Shown here: piece after piece, positions 11,088 to 21,397 of the stretch
Layout: every line of letters begins with the position of its first letter
Numbering within the stretch: position 1 is the first letter of the stretch
Assembly: GCA_030762175.1 (NCBI GenBank)
Contig: CM060835.1
Coordinates: forward strand, 83,540,001 to 83,604,000
DNA length: 64,000 nucleotides
DNA from: Metallyticus violacea
Lineage: Eukaryota > Arthropoda > Insecta > Mantodea > Metallyticidae
Reading direction: 5' to 3'
Notes under the pieces: model-generated
The model's database searches: none
What the model was told of the DNA's origin: nothing
The model's input: only the letters and a program-made list of their open reading frames with translations
Position numbers and translations under genes: made by a program

Positions 11088-11457
11088 GAATCCCGGGCCC
11101 CAAATGTGAGGGGGCCAGTGGCATTACCAAATATGGTGTGCCACCGCCCTAGGTTTGAATTAAAACAGCCAATCATAGAGCAACACATGAAAGCTCTTAA
11201 ACATCCTGAAGCCTATGTGACTTTTGCAAATTCCTCAAAGAAAACTGATGTCATGGTGCAAACCCTTGGGTTTGTCACAGGAAGTGCCAAACCAATCTTT
11301 TCCTGCTGTACAATAAGCTACTAAGTATCTCACGCTAAGATAAAACGATAAAAATATGGATGAACCAAAAACTATGTCTTATTCTGAGAAATTTCTAATT
11401 CAAACTAAATGACTTCAATTTACCAACATTTACCGCCCGAAAATAGCGTCCGTGACA

Positions 11458-12218
11458 AAATAAATAATAATTTTTAACTAGAGCTTGATGTTGCGATAGT
11501 GCCTAACCATGTACCCACTGGTCTGACAGAAGGGACACGAGACTGAGCACTTGCATGTTTCAAACTGGAGTTCGACACTCAGCGGTTGATCGTTCAATTA
11601 CAACTTGCACCCTTGCACATATGCAAGCAGTCATAGCAAAAATTCACTGAATGTTTAAATAAATAAACAATTTAAAATATTTTATTGCGTATCTCTATCT
11701 TATTAAATAAAATGTTTTACTTTTATATCATTTTACTGAATGATTACGTAAAAATATGAATTTTGTATTTTCTTACACTGATAGTTGAAATGAAAAGTAT
11801 TTAACTATTTGGTGTTTACTTTAAGTACATGAAAGCAAATATTTAAGTGTACAGGTTTATTTTCTTTTAATTCAAGGTTCAAATAAATATGAGTTTCGCT
11901 TTTTGTTACTTTCATTAAATGCTGAAAATTTATAAATACATGAAAGAGTATTACTGAGTAATACTCTTACTGAGTAAAAGCTGGTATCAAACATTAATAT
12001 CATTGGTGCAACGTAATTTCGGTCGCTTTCCGGAGTTCAGTGTGCAACAAAACTATACCAAGGGGCAGCAGTCACTCTTCCCTCCAAACGCGAACCTCTC
12101 ATGCTTAACACTCACCTCACATTTGCTAGTGAATCGTGGAATCGTCCCGAGAGAAAGCGGAGAGAGCCGAAGGTAGTGACTAGCACAGTTATAGCTAAAC
12201 AATAAGGTTTCGTAAGCA
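11458..12218. other. Unassigned stretch with one perfect hairpin
   Basis: No gene. A perfect 11-bp inverted repeat (AAGAGTATTAC, 3-base loop, GTAATACTCTT) lies at 11944-11968. The part from 12010 to 12215 is less AT-rich but shows no motif I recognise. Confidence 0.45.
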
Positions 12219-12292
12219 GTGGCATGATAGCTCAGGCGGTTAGAGTGCTATAGTCGTGAAGATAGCTGGTTCGAATCCTACCATCTAAGTGC

Positions 12293-12380
<88 letters not shown>

Positions 12381-12383
12381 TTC
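12219..12383 (+). mobile_element. tRNA-headed SINE with (ATT)n(CAT)n tail
   Basis: The A box TAGCTCAGGCGG (12228-12239) and B box GGTTCGAATCC (12268-12278) have tRNA-like spacing, but the acceptor and anticodon stems do not pair, so it is not an intact tRNA gene. The head runs straight into (ATT)n at 12293-12340 and (CAT)n to 12383, the microsatellite acting as the SINE tail. Its head is unlike SINE-A and SINE-B. Confidence 0.6.
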
Positions 12384-13540
12384 ATCCTACCAGAGTTAAA
12401 GGAGATTTGCCACAATTACAATGGTTTACTGGCTAAACCACTGGGTCCACCGATTTCCAATATTTGCCCGAGATTAGCCGACAGATTAGGCTAGTATTAT
12501 TATGTATATATGAATTAGTTGCGAATTGGAATAACAGCACTTTTCCCGTTACAATATTTCACCCGCGTAATAATGCCCGCATTACACTGGCCAGTGGCTC
12601 GGGCGTTGCAAGCAGCAAGAGATCCCCTGATTCCATGATGCCACTAGCACTAGTGCTTTCAGCCCTGCTTGTAACGCCAAGTTCACCTCACTGCACAGTA
12701 GCGTTATTCCAGTAGCTACAATAGGAAGCGAGGTTGACAAATATCTCGTTTTTCCAAAAGTTTTTCTTTACACCTATGAAAGAACAAGAAAAGTGTTCGT
12801 AATCTTTTTCATTGTCCTCGTGGTTCAAAGGATGGCATTTATATCCCTCCCTCTGGTGCATATAAATTCTAAAGCATGTCAAAATCCATACAAATATAGC
12901 TCAAAATTTAAACTTACAGAATTTAAAGAAATAAGGCATTGTGCCTAACTGGGTAACATTTCAAACCTCAAAGTAATGAACAAATATGAGACGTAATTAA
13001 AATATAAGCCAGGAACTAGTTAACATCCCACAAAATGCTCACATACACCGGAGTTGAAAAGTTTTGGCACTTATATCAATATTCATACAAAAATACTTGC
13101 ATGTATATTGTAATTGGTACCTGTGTCACTGTAACACAGTAATAGAAATAAATTACCAAGCCAGCCTTATATGGAGAATGAGACCGACTAGAGAACAGAA
13201 AAGACAATTTCTTTATTTTGTCTCAAATCGCCTCATAATCCCTAGGTAGCCGAAGTTGCTTTGTGTACTACGGCCAGGGCTGCCAGCTTTGCTCAACTGT
13301 TGAAAACAAGCTACAACCACCACGTCCTAGGTTCACAAACACATGAACGCGGAGCTAGACTTCGTATGATGTAGTGGCAGTGTCGCCATTTATTGAGAGT
13401 TAACGACTCTTAAATACATGATATCCGTGCTTGAAAAGCTACAGGCAGGTGAAGTGATGGTGCACAGAAGGCAATCATTCTGATAGCTCTGGCTCAGCGA
13501 ACGCATCGCCTTGTTAAAGAAAATATTATTTTAAATAGAG
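12384..13540. other. Unassigned stretch
   Basis: The open frame at 12464-12715 has no recognisable domain. No repeat found. Confidence 0.4.
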
Positions 13541-13564
13541 TTTTTTTTTTTTTTTTTTTTTTTT
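13541..13564. repeat. Poly-T run
   Basis: An uninterrupted run of 24 T. Confidence 0.95.
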
Positions 13565-13744
13565 ACAATAAGAGATTCATTCTATGTAGATTTCCTCTTT
13601 AAGGATAGTTGTAGTCACGCGGAAGAAATTTGACTAATTTTGCCAATATTATTTATGAAATACTTTCATTTGCCTAATACCTTTAGCAATACATTTTCAA
13701 GTGTGACGTAATTTTATATAAATTTTGTTTCTTGGTTTTATTTG

Positions 13745-13907
13745 TATAGTGTTTAACGCTCGTGTTTACTACCGAGACACCACAGGCGATGAACACTGGT
13801 AATAAATGAAATGATAAATTAGCAAAGGACAAGGAAGGAAACATTCCAGGCTTAGGGTACGTTCCCATTTATGAAGACTGGGGAAGGCCTGGAAAAAACC
13901 TCAGTTG
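13745..13907 (-). mobile_element. SINE-A copy lacking its tRNA head
   Basis: The tail (TAGTGTTTAACGCTCG), the CACCACAGGCG block and the body up to CTGGAAAAAACCTCAG are present in minus orientation. The tRNA-like 5' part is missing, consistent with 5' truncation. Confidence 0.8.
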
Positions 13908-14565
13908 TGGAGTAGACTTTATTATTTTCTTGGAGCTAATATTTTACAGAATGGAGTTTTTAATTTTTAATTTTTTCTATTTTAAACACCAAATTGTGAA
14001 ACTTGGAAAATTTTAATCTGTAATTTTCTAACACAAGTTTCTCGTGTTAATGGTATGTTAAGTAAATAGGAAAAAAATGTTCTTCTTGTTTTAATTTATT
14101 ATTATTTTGGCTCATTTTACTGTGGAAGATGTATTAACAATAGATGATACAATGAAGACAGTCTTTGTAAATACTCTATGGGAATGAACAACAACGAGCA
14201 TATTATGGGAATCTAAATCAGCCTGGGTAGTGTTGCAAAGCTTACTTGAGCTTAACCGCTGCATAGGATGTGGCATACTTGTGATGTGGCTGATGAAAGA
14301 TAAAGTGGCGTCCTTTTGGAGGTCGCTCCCGGCTGGTAGCAGGCATGTTTGCGTAGTTGAGGTGAACATGAGGGAAGTAGCTGTTGAGTTAAATACTACT
14401 CGCTATTAACTCTTTAACATATTCCTCCGAGACCAATGGGTGGGCGTCCTAGTCACTTCACCTTAACCCAAGGTTGCGAAATATGACGAAGGTTAAGATA
14501 TAGCGGTGCCCAACAATCGACCTACCTTCAGCCCTGCTTTAACCTGATAGAATTTGGAACTCTTC
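13908..14565. other. Unassigned stretch
   Basis: The minus-strand open frame 14112-14369 shows no family motif. Confidence 0.4.
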
Positions 14566-15290
14566 GGCCCTGTTTCACGAAACAACTAGTCTATTAGTTA
14601 CTAGTTACTAGTCGTAATTCCACCAGTTCTAATAAAACTGTTTCACGATCATTTATTTCATGATGGTAGAATCGTAAAATTTTGTCATAGTTACTTGTCA
14701 AAACAAATAGTGTAGTGATTGTATACGAGCGTCGAGTGGCTGTTTTGGGGATATTTATTACTCCTTAGACTGTTTGTTGATGCGATTTTGTTTACGCGGC
14801 ATGTATTTTATATCGTATATTCAAGCCAAGAAACAGCATCATATCTACATCGAAAAGAATGTCGAATATTTTAAACAAAGTAGCAGTGCATTTGATTAAC
14901 GAACATAAAAAGAACTGTTTGGGCAATTCTGCAAAAAATTACGAATAAAGACAAAGCTGAAATGTAGAAAATAGTAAAGTAAATTGTAAAAGCGTTGGGA
15001 TTAATTACACGGGAGAAAGATTACGCTATGTGAAGGACACATTTTTTCTAAGCATAAAGAAAAAACTAAATCGTAAGCATTTTTATTTTACATTCATATT
15101 TACCATTCATGTTACTATCTACCAATAATGGTGTAAGAGCTCAGTTTCCATGGTATTTTTTCAAGAGAAAATAGATAACTCAAGAAGTATACGGGAATAG
15201 GTGGTGCATTTGAGACCACTTGTAAAATAAACAAATAACACTAGAATGGAGACTAGTTTTACTAGATAACAAGGTTCGTGAAATGGGGAC
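14566..15290. mobile_element. Harbinger-like DNA element, non-autonomous
   Basis: The ends form an imperfect terminal inverted repeat: GGCCCTGTTTCACGAA at 14566-14581, and GTCCCCATTTCACGAA when 15275-15290 is read in reverse; CTAGT-rich subterminal sequence follows on both sides. Ends of the GGCCCxGTTTCAC type and a Myb/SANT-like accessory gene are features of Harbinger/ISL2EU-type elements. The element is about 725 bp and has no transposase. The target-site duplication was not resolved. Confidence 0.5.
14858..15090 (+). pseudogene. Myb/SANT-like DNA-binding protein relic
   Basis: The frame opens with MSNILNKVAVHLINEHKKN at 14860 and then breaks. Across frames the traces KIVKALGLITRE and KDTFF...KK fall where Myb/SANT-like proteins have a V(N)A(L)G...R(T)xEQLRxKWKD core. 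Such proteins are encoded beside Harbinger transposases and are thought to bind the element's ends. Stops and frameshifts make it non-functional. The assignment rests on weak motif order plus its position inside a TIR element. Confidence 0.4.
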
Positions 15291-15853
15291 TGAAAGTAAT
15301 GTGGACGCTATAATAGAGTGCATACGTGAAGTGAGCTTTTACAATATTTTGTCTATGCAGGTACACAATAAACATGAATTACCACAAACACAATATCATC
15401 ATACAACACATCTTAAAAAATTGGGTAATAGTGTAATAATTGAAATTACATAATTATCACCATTAGGTAGTTTACCTAGGGTATAATGGTTTTACAATAT
15501 TTGTTACTATATTTTCTAAATGGAGTTATAAAAAATCTCTCTAATGGTTCGAGGGCTACAACTGAGGACATTTTTTCGTAACTTAGACTAGATCTTATAT
15601 TTTGAGACTTGGATGCAAAGAAGCATAACACATTCTACTTTGCATTTCTTTCTATTCCAAAGCAAGAGATGTACAGGTTTTAATTGTTCTGCATGTCTTT
15701 CGAGTATGGCATTGTATGCTTAATAAAATGGTTATTTTTCTTTCATGTTGATTTTAAAAAAATGTATCGTGCATTGTGTCTTACTGTCTTATTCAGTTTG
15801 TGTGTCTCATTAAAAGTTAATTCCTTCGGAATTAAAACGAACTCCCTTGACGT
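15291..15853. other. Unassigned stretch
   Basis: No motif. The open frame 15684-15905 is low-complexity and overlaps a SINE fragment. Confidence 0.4.
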
Positions 15854-15886
15854 ATATTTACGGCACGATAAAGAACTTCAAGCCCT
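15854..15886 (+). mobile_element. SINE-B fragment at the mariner edge
   Basis: TTTACGGCACGATAAAGAAC plus CTTCAAGCC matches the middle of SINE-B (TTTACGGCACGAAAAGGAAC plus CTCAAGCC) over about 30 bases. It ends where mariner-like coding begins. Confidence 0.5.
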
Positions 15887-16320
15887 TGGAGGTGCTCACT
15901 CCTGAAAACATCGCTCTTGTGGAAGGAGAAATTATGGAAGACCGGTGGCTCAAAGTTACAGAAATAGCAGCAAGGTTGGATCTTTCTAGGACAACAGCCC
16001 TTCGAATTATTCATGAACATTTAAACATGAATAAGGTTAGTGCAAGATGGGTACCTAGACTTCTTTACTCAGTCCAAAAGCAGCAAAGTGTCATTGTTTT
16101 CAGGCATTTTTGGAGTTCTGCCGTGGCAACGGGAGAGAAGTTCTGCAAACCATTGTTACAGGGGATGAAACTATGGTTCTCTACTATGATTCCTTGTCCA
16201 AAAGAAAATCAATGGAGTGGCGTAAACCTGACAAACCACTGCCTCTAAAGGCCAAGGTCACTCAGTCAACCAAGAAAATCCTGGCTACGCCACAATCTTT
16301 TGAGACTGTGAAGGAATGCT
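15887..16320 (+). pseudogene. Mariner transposase, 5' half (split)
   Basis: The frame begins with LEVLTPENIALVEGEI and continues through the second helix-turn-helix (LTR-like position WLKVTEIAARLDLSRTTALR, then IIHEHLNMNKVSARWVPRLL), a typical mariner N-terminal block. After a frameshift near 16080-16110 comes IVTGDETMVLYYDSLSKR then KSMEWRKP, the first catalytic motif, with its Asp at 16164-16166. The reading then stops being mariner-like at 16307-16320, where another element has inserted. The first helix-turn-helix and the 5' terminal repeat are missing; a SINE-B scrap sits there instead. The second half resumes at 18426. Confidence 0.85.
16307..16320. repeat. Target-site duplication, left copy
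   Basis: TGTGAAGGAATGCT. The partner TGTGAAGGAATACT at 18412-18425 differs at one base. R1-clade elements are known to make 14-bp duplications. Confidence 0.75.
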
Positions 16321-18411
16321 GGACAATAGAGACTGCAAAAACAACTAATAAAAATACATAATAGCAATATTTTTCGATATTGCGGGGACGTTTGATAACT
16401 TATGGTGGCCAGTACTGTTTCAAATATTAAGGAAAAAGAAATATCCAAAATGCATCTATAGTTCGTTAATAGATTATTGTAAAAATAGAAGAGTGTATGT
16501 TAAGGGTGCAAACCAGATTATTACAAAGGAAATTACCAAAGGATGTCCGCAGGGATCAATTTTTAGGGCCGATATTGTGGGACATATTTTTGGAATCTCT
16601 AATAGAAAAATTAGAAGGATTAAACAGTATAAAAGATATTATCGCATATGCAGATGACTTATTAAAATAATAGAAGGAAATAATAGAAAGGAAATTGAAA
16701 AGAGATCAAATATAATAACTGATCATGTAAACAATTGGTGCATAAAAGCAAAATTAGAAATTGCTCCTCACAAACCATCATATATGTTTTTAAAAGAAAA
16801 CTTAAACAGAAATCCGAGTATTAACATTAACAATAATAATATTAAGAAACATGCAGTAAATAAATATCTAGGTATCTATTTGGATGAAAAATTAAATTTT
16901 AAGAAACGTGTAGAAAACACAAAAACTAGAGCAGAAAAAGTTATGTTTAAGTTGGCCAATATTGGACAAAGATATTTCAATATACAAGCTAACGGAATAA
17001 AAATCTATCATAATAGCATCTTTGCAGCCATAATAAACTATGGAGAAGGAGTTTGGGGGGAAAAGGCACGCGAGACACATTTTATACGTACTTTAAGGAG
17101 CTCCCAAAGGAAAATTTTATTGAGATGTACAGGGGCATTTTCCACTTCCCCAACAATGGGACTATTAGTAATATTGGGTATATGGCCAATTGATTATTTA
17201 GTTCGATTAAGAGCAGCCTCTTATTGGCTTAAAAACAAAATAACTCAAAAATAATGGAATTTGTTGGTAAAAAGTGTAGAAATATAAAAGAAATCAAAGA
17301 TTCTTTATTACAAATATGGCAACGAGAATGGGATGAAATAAAAGAAGGTAGAAGAGTGTATGAAATCTTCCCATCCATTAAGGAAAGATTACAATTTAAG
17401 CATATTCATCCCAATAAGGGTTTAGTGCATTATGTAACAGGACATGGTCCATGTTGCTCATATTTGCAAAGATATAAATTACAAGCAAACAATACATGTA
17501 CGGACTGTAACGTGATCGATACACCGGAACATGTCTCATTTGAATGCCCTAAATACCAGCAAATTGTAGCAGAGGAAAGACGACTACTTGCAGGGAAACG
17601 CATCTGGAACATCATGAGAGACGAAGATGATTTTGGGGCATTGAACGAGCTAACAAATAAAATATCATGCAAAATGGCAGAAGAATATAAAAAAGGCAAA
17701 AAACAAACAAGAGAAAAAATCCAAAGGCCAGAAATGGTATATTCCCCTAGAAGATCCGAGAGAATCAGGGAAAGGCAAGAATGATATTTACAACTAAAAT
17801 TAGTTGAAGAAAAAGATGATAAAGAATATAACACCCAATATGAATAAGAAGAAGAGAGCAGAACTGACAGAAGAAAGGAATAATGACAGTTTTCGGGCGG
17901 AAACGAAGCAGTTCAGAGAAGAAGTAGACAGAGATCAAGAGAAGGAAACTACACTATCAACATACCATGGTCCAGTATAGCTGTTGCTTGAGACCGACAG
18001 CAACTCCATTGATGTCCAGGTTCTTATGCCAGGAATTCCAGTGGGGAGCAGCCTGGATACCGAGCGTTAGCAGAAATGAAGATGTATATATTAAATTGGA
18101 TAAAAATTGTAAATTAATTAAGTTTAAATGTAATCATTGCTACTGGGTACCGGTTGCAATTGTAGATGTAATTATAAGTCATAGTAAATAGCCGTAGTGC
18201 TGGATTCCAGTACCGGTTTAGTCTATTGAAGTTTTAATTTTGTTTAGTTATATTATTAGTATTGCATATTTTAAAATCTGTAACACTTAAATTGTAATTT
18301 AAGTTGCATTGAAAGATATAAGAGGAATAAATAAATTAAATCTGCAGTAGTATGTCCTGATGTAGAAACAAGATATCACGATGTAAGTATTGCAGAATAA
18401 AAATTAAAAAA
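16321..18411 (+). mobile_element. 5'-truncated R1-like non-LTR retrotransposon
   Basis: A 2,091-bp insertion splits the mariner reading and is bounded by 14-bp direct repeats. It holds the end of a reverse transcriptase, a C-terminal zinc knuckle, about 0.6 kb of 3' untranslated sequence and an A-rich 3' end (AAAAATTAAAAA) just before the right duplication. The missing 5' part is the usual product of incomplete target-primed reverse transcription. Confidence 0.8.
16365..17784 (+). pseudogene. R1-like ORF2: reverse transcriptase end and zinc knuckle
   Basis: In order: FDNLWWPVLF (near 16391, RT motif A with its Asp), KGCPQGS (near 16539, motif B), a frameshift near 16557, then LGPILWDIF and AYADDLLK (near 16647, motif C with the catalytic Asp pair), followed by adjacent stops. 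Two long clean frames follow, 16784-17254 (NTKTRAEKVMFKLANIG, a thumb/connection region) and 17254-17784. The second contains CTDCNVIDTPEHVSFECP (17498-17551), the CCHC-type C-terminal knuckle of R1-clade proteins, and ends in a basic tail. The junction is TAATG, the stop of one frame overlapping the ATG of the next; I read it as a one-base frameshift. The protein would reverse transcribe the element's RNA at the nicked target; this copy is inactive. Confidence 0.85.
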
Positions 18412-18425
18412 TGTGAAGGAATACT
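18412..18425. repeat. Target-site duplication, right copy
   Basis: TGTGAAGGAATACT, one mismatch from the left copy at 16307-16320. Mariner coding continues directly after it. Confidence 0.75.
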
Positions 18426-18907
18426 CTTCATTGACTTCAAGAAGAGGAACACACAGTAAATGGGGAGTACTATGCTGGCCTACTGCACAGACTACGTGCT
18501 TCCATCAAAGAGAAAAGGCGAGGAAAGCTGAGTGGTGGTGTGCGCCACGTCAACATGCCTCTGCGCACAGCTGTTGTTACAAAGGAAGCTGTGAAGAAAT
18601 GTGGCTTCAAGGGGATCGACCACCCACCCTATAGCCCAGATCTACTCCCCACTGACTATTTCCTCTTCTCAAAACTCAAGAAGGACCTTCGAGAAAGGAA
18701 ATTTAAGTTTGAGGAAGAAGTGAGTTGTTTATGCCCATTTTTCATGCAAGAGCTCTAGCTATTTGGGGGGGGGGGATTGAAATATTGATTCAAAGATGTG
18801 AGAAGTGTATTGCACTAAAGAGTAACTATAATGAAAAGGGAAATAATTTTTTATCTTTATCATACCCAGAAAATGGTTAGGCCGGAAACTTATGGACCTA
18901 CCCTTGT
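18426..18907 (+). pseudogene. Mariner transposase, 3' half, with 3' terminus
   Basis: The reading resumes with the expected IDFKKRNTQ and, across frames, the ASIKEKRRGKL region. Next is HVNMPLRTAVVTKEAVKKCG: the second catalytic motif should read HDNA, so the Asp codon has become GTC (Val). HPPYSPDLLPTDYFLFSKLK at 18621-18680 holds the third catalytic Asp. A G13 run at about 18766-18778 follows the coding part. The element ends near 18907 with GGCCGGAAACTTATGGACC then TACCCTTGTA, a mariner-type terminal repeat ending at TA. No matching 5' end was found. Confidence 0.85.
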
Positions 18908-20382
18908 ATCTGCCACATTCACCTCATTTAGATCCATAAACTGAGAAAATATTTCGTGACGTTTACTTAGTCATCTGATGACCTATGGTAAATGTGAGTA
19001 TATTGAATACGAAATATTTTCTACTTTATTATTAAGGCTCTTCAACATTGCCAACGCCAGAAATGTAAGGTGACCAGAGCGGACTTATCCCAAAGAAAGA
19101 TATCCCTTGTGGACTTTACAGGACTACTAAAAATTAATTGTATCCTTTAAGTTTTTAAAACTTCTTTACTTAAGATAAAGAGCACCATTTCGTTATTTTT
19201 AGTGAAATCCGAAGGAGTTTGCTGTTGCGGTTGTACATATGAAAAGATTTTTGAAATATTTGCTCAAAACTCCATCGATCCTGCTTTACCTGGCACCAGA
19301 AATTACAATGAAAAAAATTATTTGTGCCTATTAAAGCTCTAACGTCTGCAATTTTGTTTTCTGTCAACGAAACTTGGCATATAAGGATCAATTCACCAGC
19401 AAAATTAGATCACGGTGGGGTGGGGGTTAAATTAAAGCGAACATTTAAAAATCGCTCTAGCGGTCGCAATCTTTTTTTTTTTTTCTCTCAATAAAACTCG
19501 GTATATGCCATTTAAATAAAATAAAAAATATATTTTTTTTTTAATTTCTGAGGATTTAGCTTAGTTTACCAGTTCCTGCCGGACGAATTTTTTATACGTT
19601 CGGCTTGATATGTGACAATATAATAATAACAAAGAAAAAAAACTGCATTTAACTCTATAGATTCCCCCCCCCCTTTGTTTTTGAGAGGGGGGATGAATGA
19701 TTCTATAGACCTTATCATAGGTGTACCTTTCATTTTAGAACTTAGTAACTTCTCGAACATAATTTTATTTAACGCACTATCTTATATACTTCTGATAAAT
19801 ATTTTCTCAGTATTAAAAGAAAATTGATATCACTCTTTCAGAATGTTCTTTGAACCTAAATGACTTTAGAATTTTAAATCTTGGGAGATTCGCCTCTGCA
19901 GTGAAATATGATGACTGACCCTTCCACTTCCAGAATGGGTTGGAGGCTCAGGAATTGATTGCTTATAACACTTGACTCTCCGGCGAAAATTGCTTCCATT
20001 GTATGGAAGTAAATCACTTCAGGGCTTGGTAAGATCACAAAGCAGCTGGCTTTCACTTCCTTTCCTCTAGATTTCTGTATTAGAATATGAATGGTTTGTG
20101 GGCAACTTTGAAAACAAACAGCTGAATTCATTTTACATGACTAACCTAAGCTTGCCTAATATTTTATCATGGTCATTACGTGCTAAATTTAAATTTTGAC
20201 AAAAAAAACCTCACTGAAATATAAACATAATATATGTGTAATCCGAATCTTCATATTTTGTGTATTTTGATTAGTAATACACATATTATTTATGGATATA
20301 AAATATAACCGGCCTCCTTTTGGCTTGGTGAACCCAACATTTATTTAATTTGAATCGAATATGCATAAGGGGCGATTGCTCA
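18908..20382. other. Unassigned stretch with C/G-run hairpin
   Basis: No gene. Around 19655-19710 a C10 run and a G6 run, flanked by near-copies of TCTATAGA, could fold into a hairpin. Poly-T runs are at about 19471 and 19532. Confidence 0.4.
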
Positions 20383-20846
20383 GCTCTGTCACTCACGTTT
20401 AAGTTCTACACGCGGCGAGACGCAATCATTTTTGAGTTCAACAGTCGGATAGATCAGTTCATCAGCTAAGCAGAGAGACGCAGTTCTCAAACTTACGTAA
20501 CAGCAACCCAGTTTGGCAGATCAGTTCAACTCGATTCATGTAGGCATTTCACATACTCAGATCAGATAAGTGCTGTTCATAGGAGTAGTTTATATAGATA
20601 ATCAGATCAGTTCATCTCCTTGGATAGTGGCAGCTAATTTATATTCGACGGAACTAAGTTCTATCGTACGCAGAACACCAGAGGACGTGAAAGGTCTTGC
20701 TAATAATAAATTACCATACACATTTAGATATAGTTATCGTGTGATTATTAACACAGTTGATATCCTCTCTCAGTGCTCTTTAGCACGACTCAAAAAGTAG
20801 CGTAACAAAATACTTAGGTATTGTTGTCACGGCAACACCAAAGCGA
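20383..20846 (+). mobile_element. Possible LTR of a retrotransposon
   Basis: The stretch begins TGTCACTCACG, has a TATA-like TTTATATAG near 20588, CAGTTC initiator-like motifs shortly after, AATAAA near 20705, and ends near TGTCACGGCAACA. It is followed by sequence resembling a primer-binding site (TTGGTGCCCAAC at 21045). No pol gene follows. Boundaries are guesses. Confidence 0.25.
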
Positions 20847-20895
20847 TCCATAGCCAATTAACAATATGTCGCTACAAAAGAATACGATCAGCAAC

Positions 20896-21095
20896 TAAAT
20901 CGCTTCATAATTGGGGACCAACTTGTTCCCACCGACGAAACTGCTTCAAAGTTTACGCCTAACTTAAGGGCTTCCATACACTAAATTGCTTCAAATTTGG
21001 TCCCAATCCGAGGCACTCAGTCGGAGTATATTAAACTGCTTCAAAATTGGTGCCCAACATATGGCTACCATACACCAAACCGCTTCAATTTTTTA
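20896..21095. repeat. Degenerate tandem repeat, period about 42-48 bp
   Basis: Five spaced copies of an AAAxxGCTTCAAAATTGG-like core start near 20896, 20938, 20982, 21030 and 21075. The following bases vary (GGGACCAAC, TGGTCCCAA, TGGTGCCCAAC). It may derive from the leader of an LTR element. Confidence 0.55.
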
Positions 21096-21115
21096 AAATT
21101 GCAGTATTATTATTA

Positions 21116-21397
21116 CTTAATTTATTTACGGACGGATTTAATGTCTCAGGTCATCATTCATTCAATTCAGGGCGTAAAATGGCCGATAAATTTTGCTCAA
21201 AGGCCTTTTTTTTCAGGCTTGAGGTTCTTTTAGGTGCCATAAATCTACTACACTGGATCCACGGCTTTACTTTCCTTCCGAAGGAAGTCATATTTAGGAT
21301 TTTTACTGCCCGTAAAAATCCATCGATCCTGCAGGGGTTGAAACCGCGATCTTGGGTTTATGAGGCAAGTATGGTTCCCACTATATCACAGGACCGC

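Larger units (their letters stand above)
8385..11457 (-). mobile_element. Solo-LTR-like unit swollen by a minisatellite
   Basis: Read on the minus strand the unit starts TGTCACGGACGC at 11457 and ends GGGGTGTGACA at 8385, the TG...CA ends with short inverted repeats (TGTCAC/GTGACA) typical of LTRs. Internal order also fits an LTR: a TATA-like TATTTAAG at 11087-11080, a CAGT-type initiator near 11067, a long tandem array, and an AATAAA signal at 8466-8461 about 80 bases before the end. No primer-binding site or polypurine tract adjoins either side and no gag or pol is visible, so it reads as a solo LTR. The five bases outside each end (GGTAT and AAATA) do not match, so a target-site duplication is not supported. 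About 2.39 kb of its 3.07 kb is minisatellite. The alternative is a DNA transposon with short TIRs. Confidence 0.5.

Noticed and set aside
8385..11457. Complete LTR retrotransposon
   Set aside because: No gag or pol coding, no primer-binding site or polypurine tract beside the unit, and no second LTR.
12219..12292. Intact tRNA gene
   Set aside because: A and B boxes are present but acceptor and anticodon stems do not form, and a microsatellite tail follows directly, as in a SINE.
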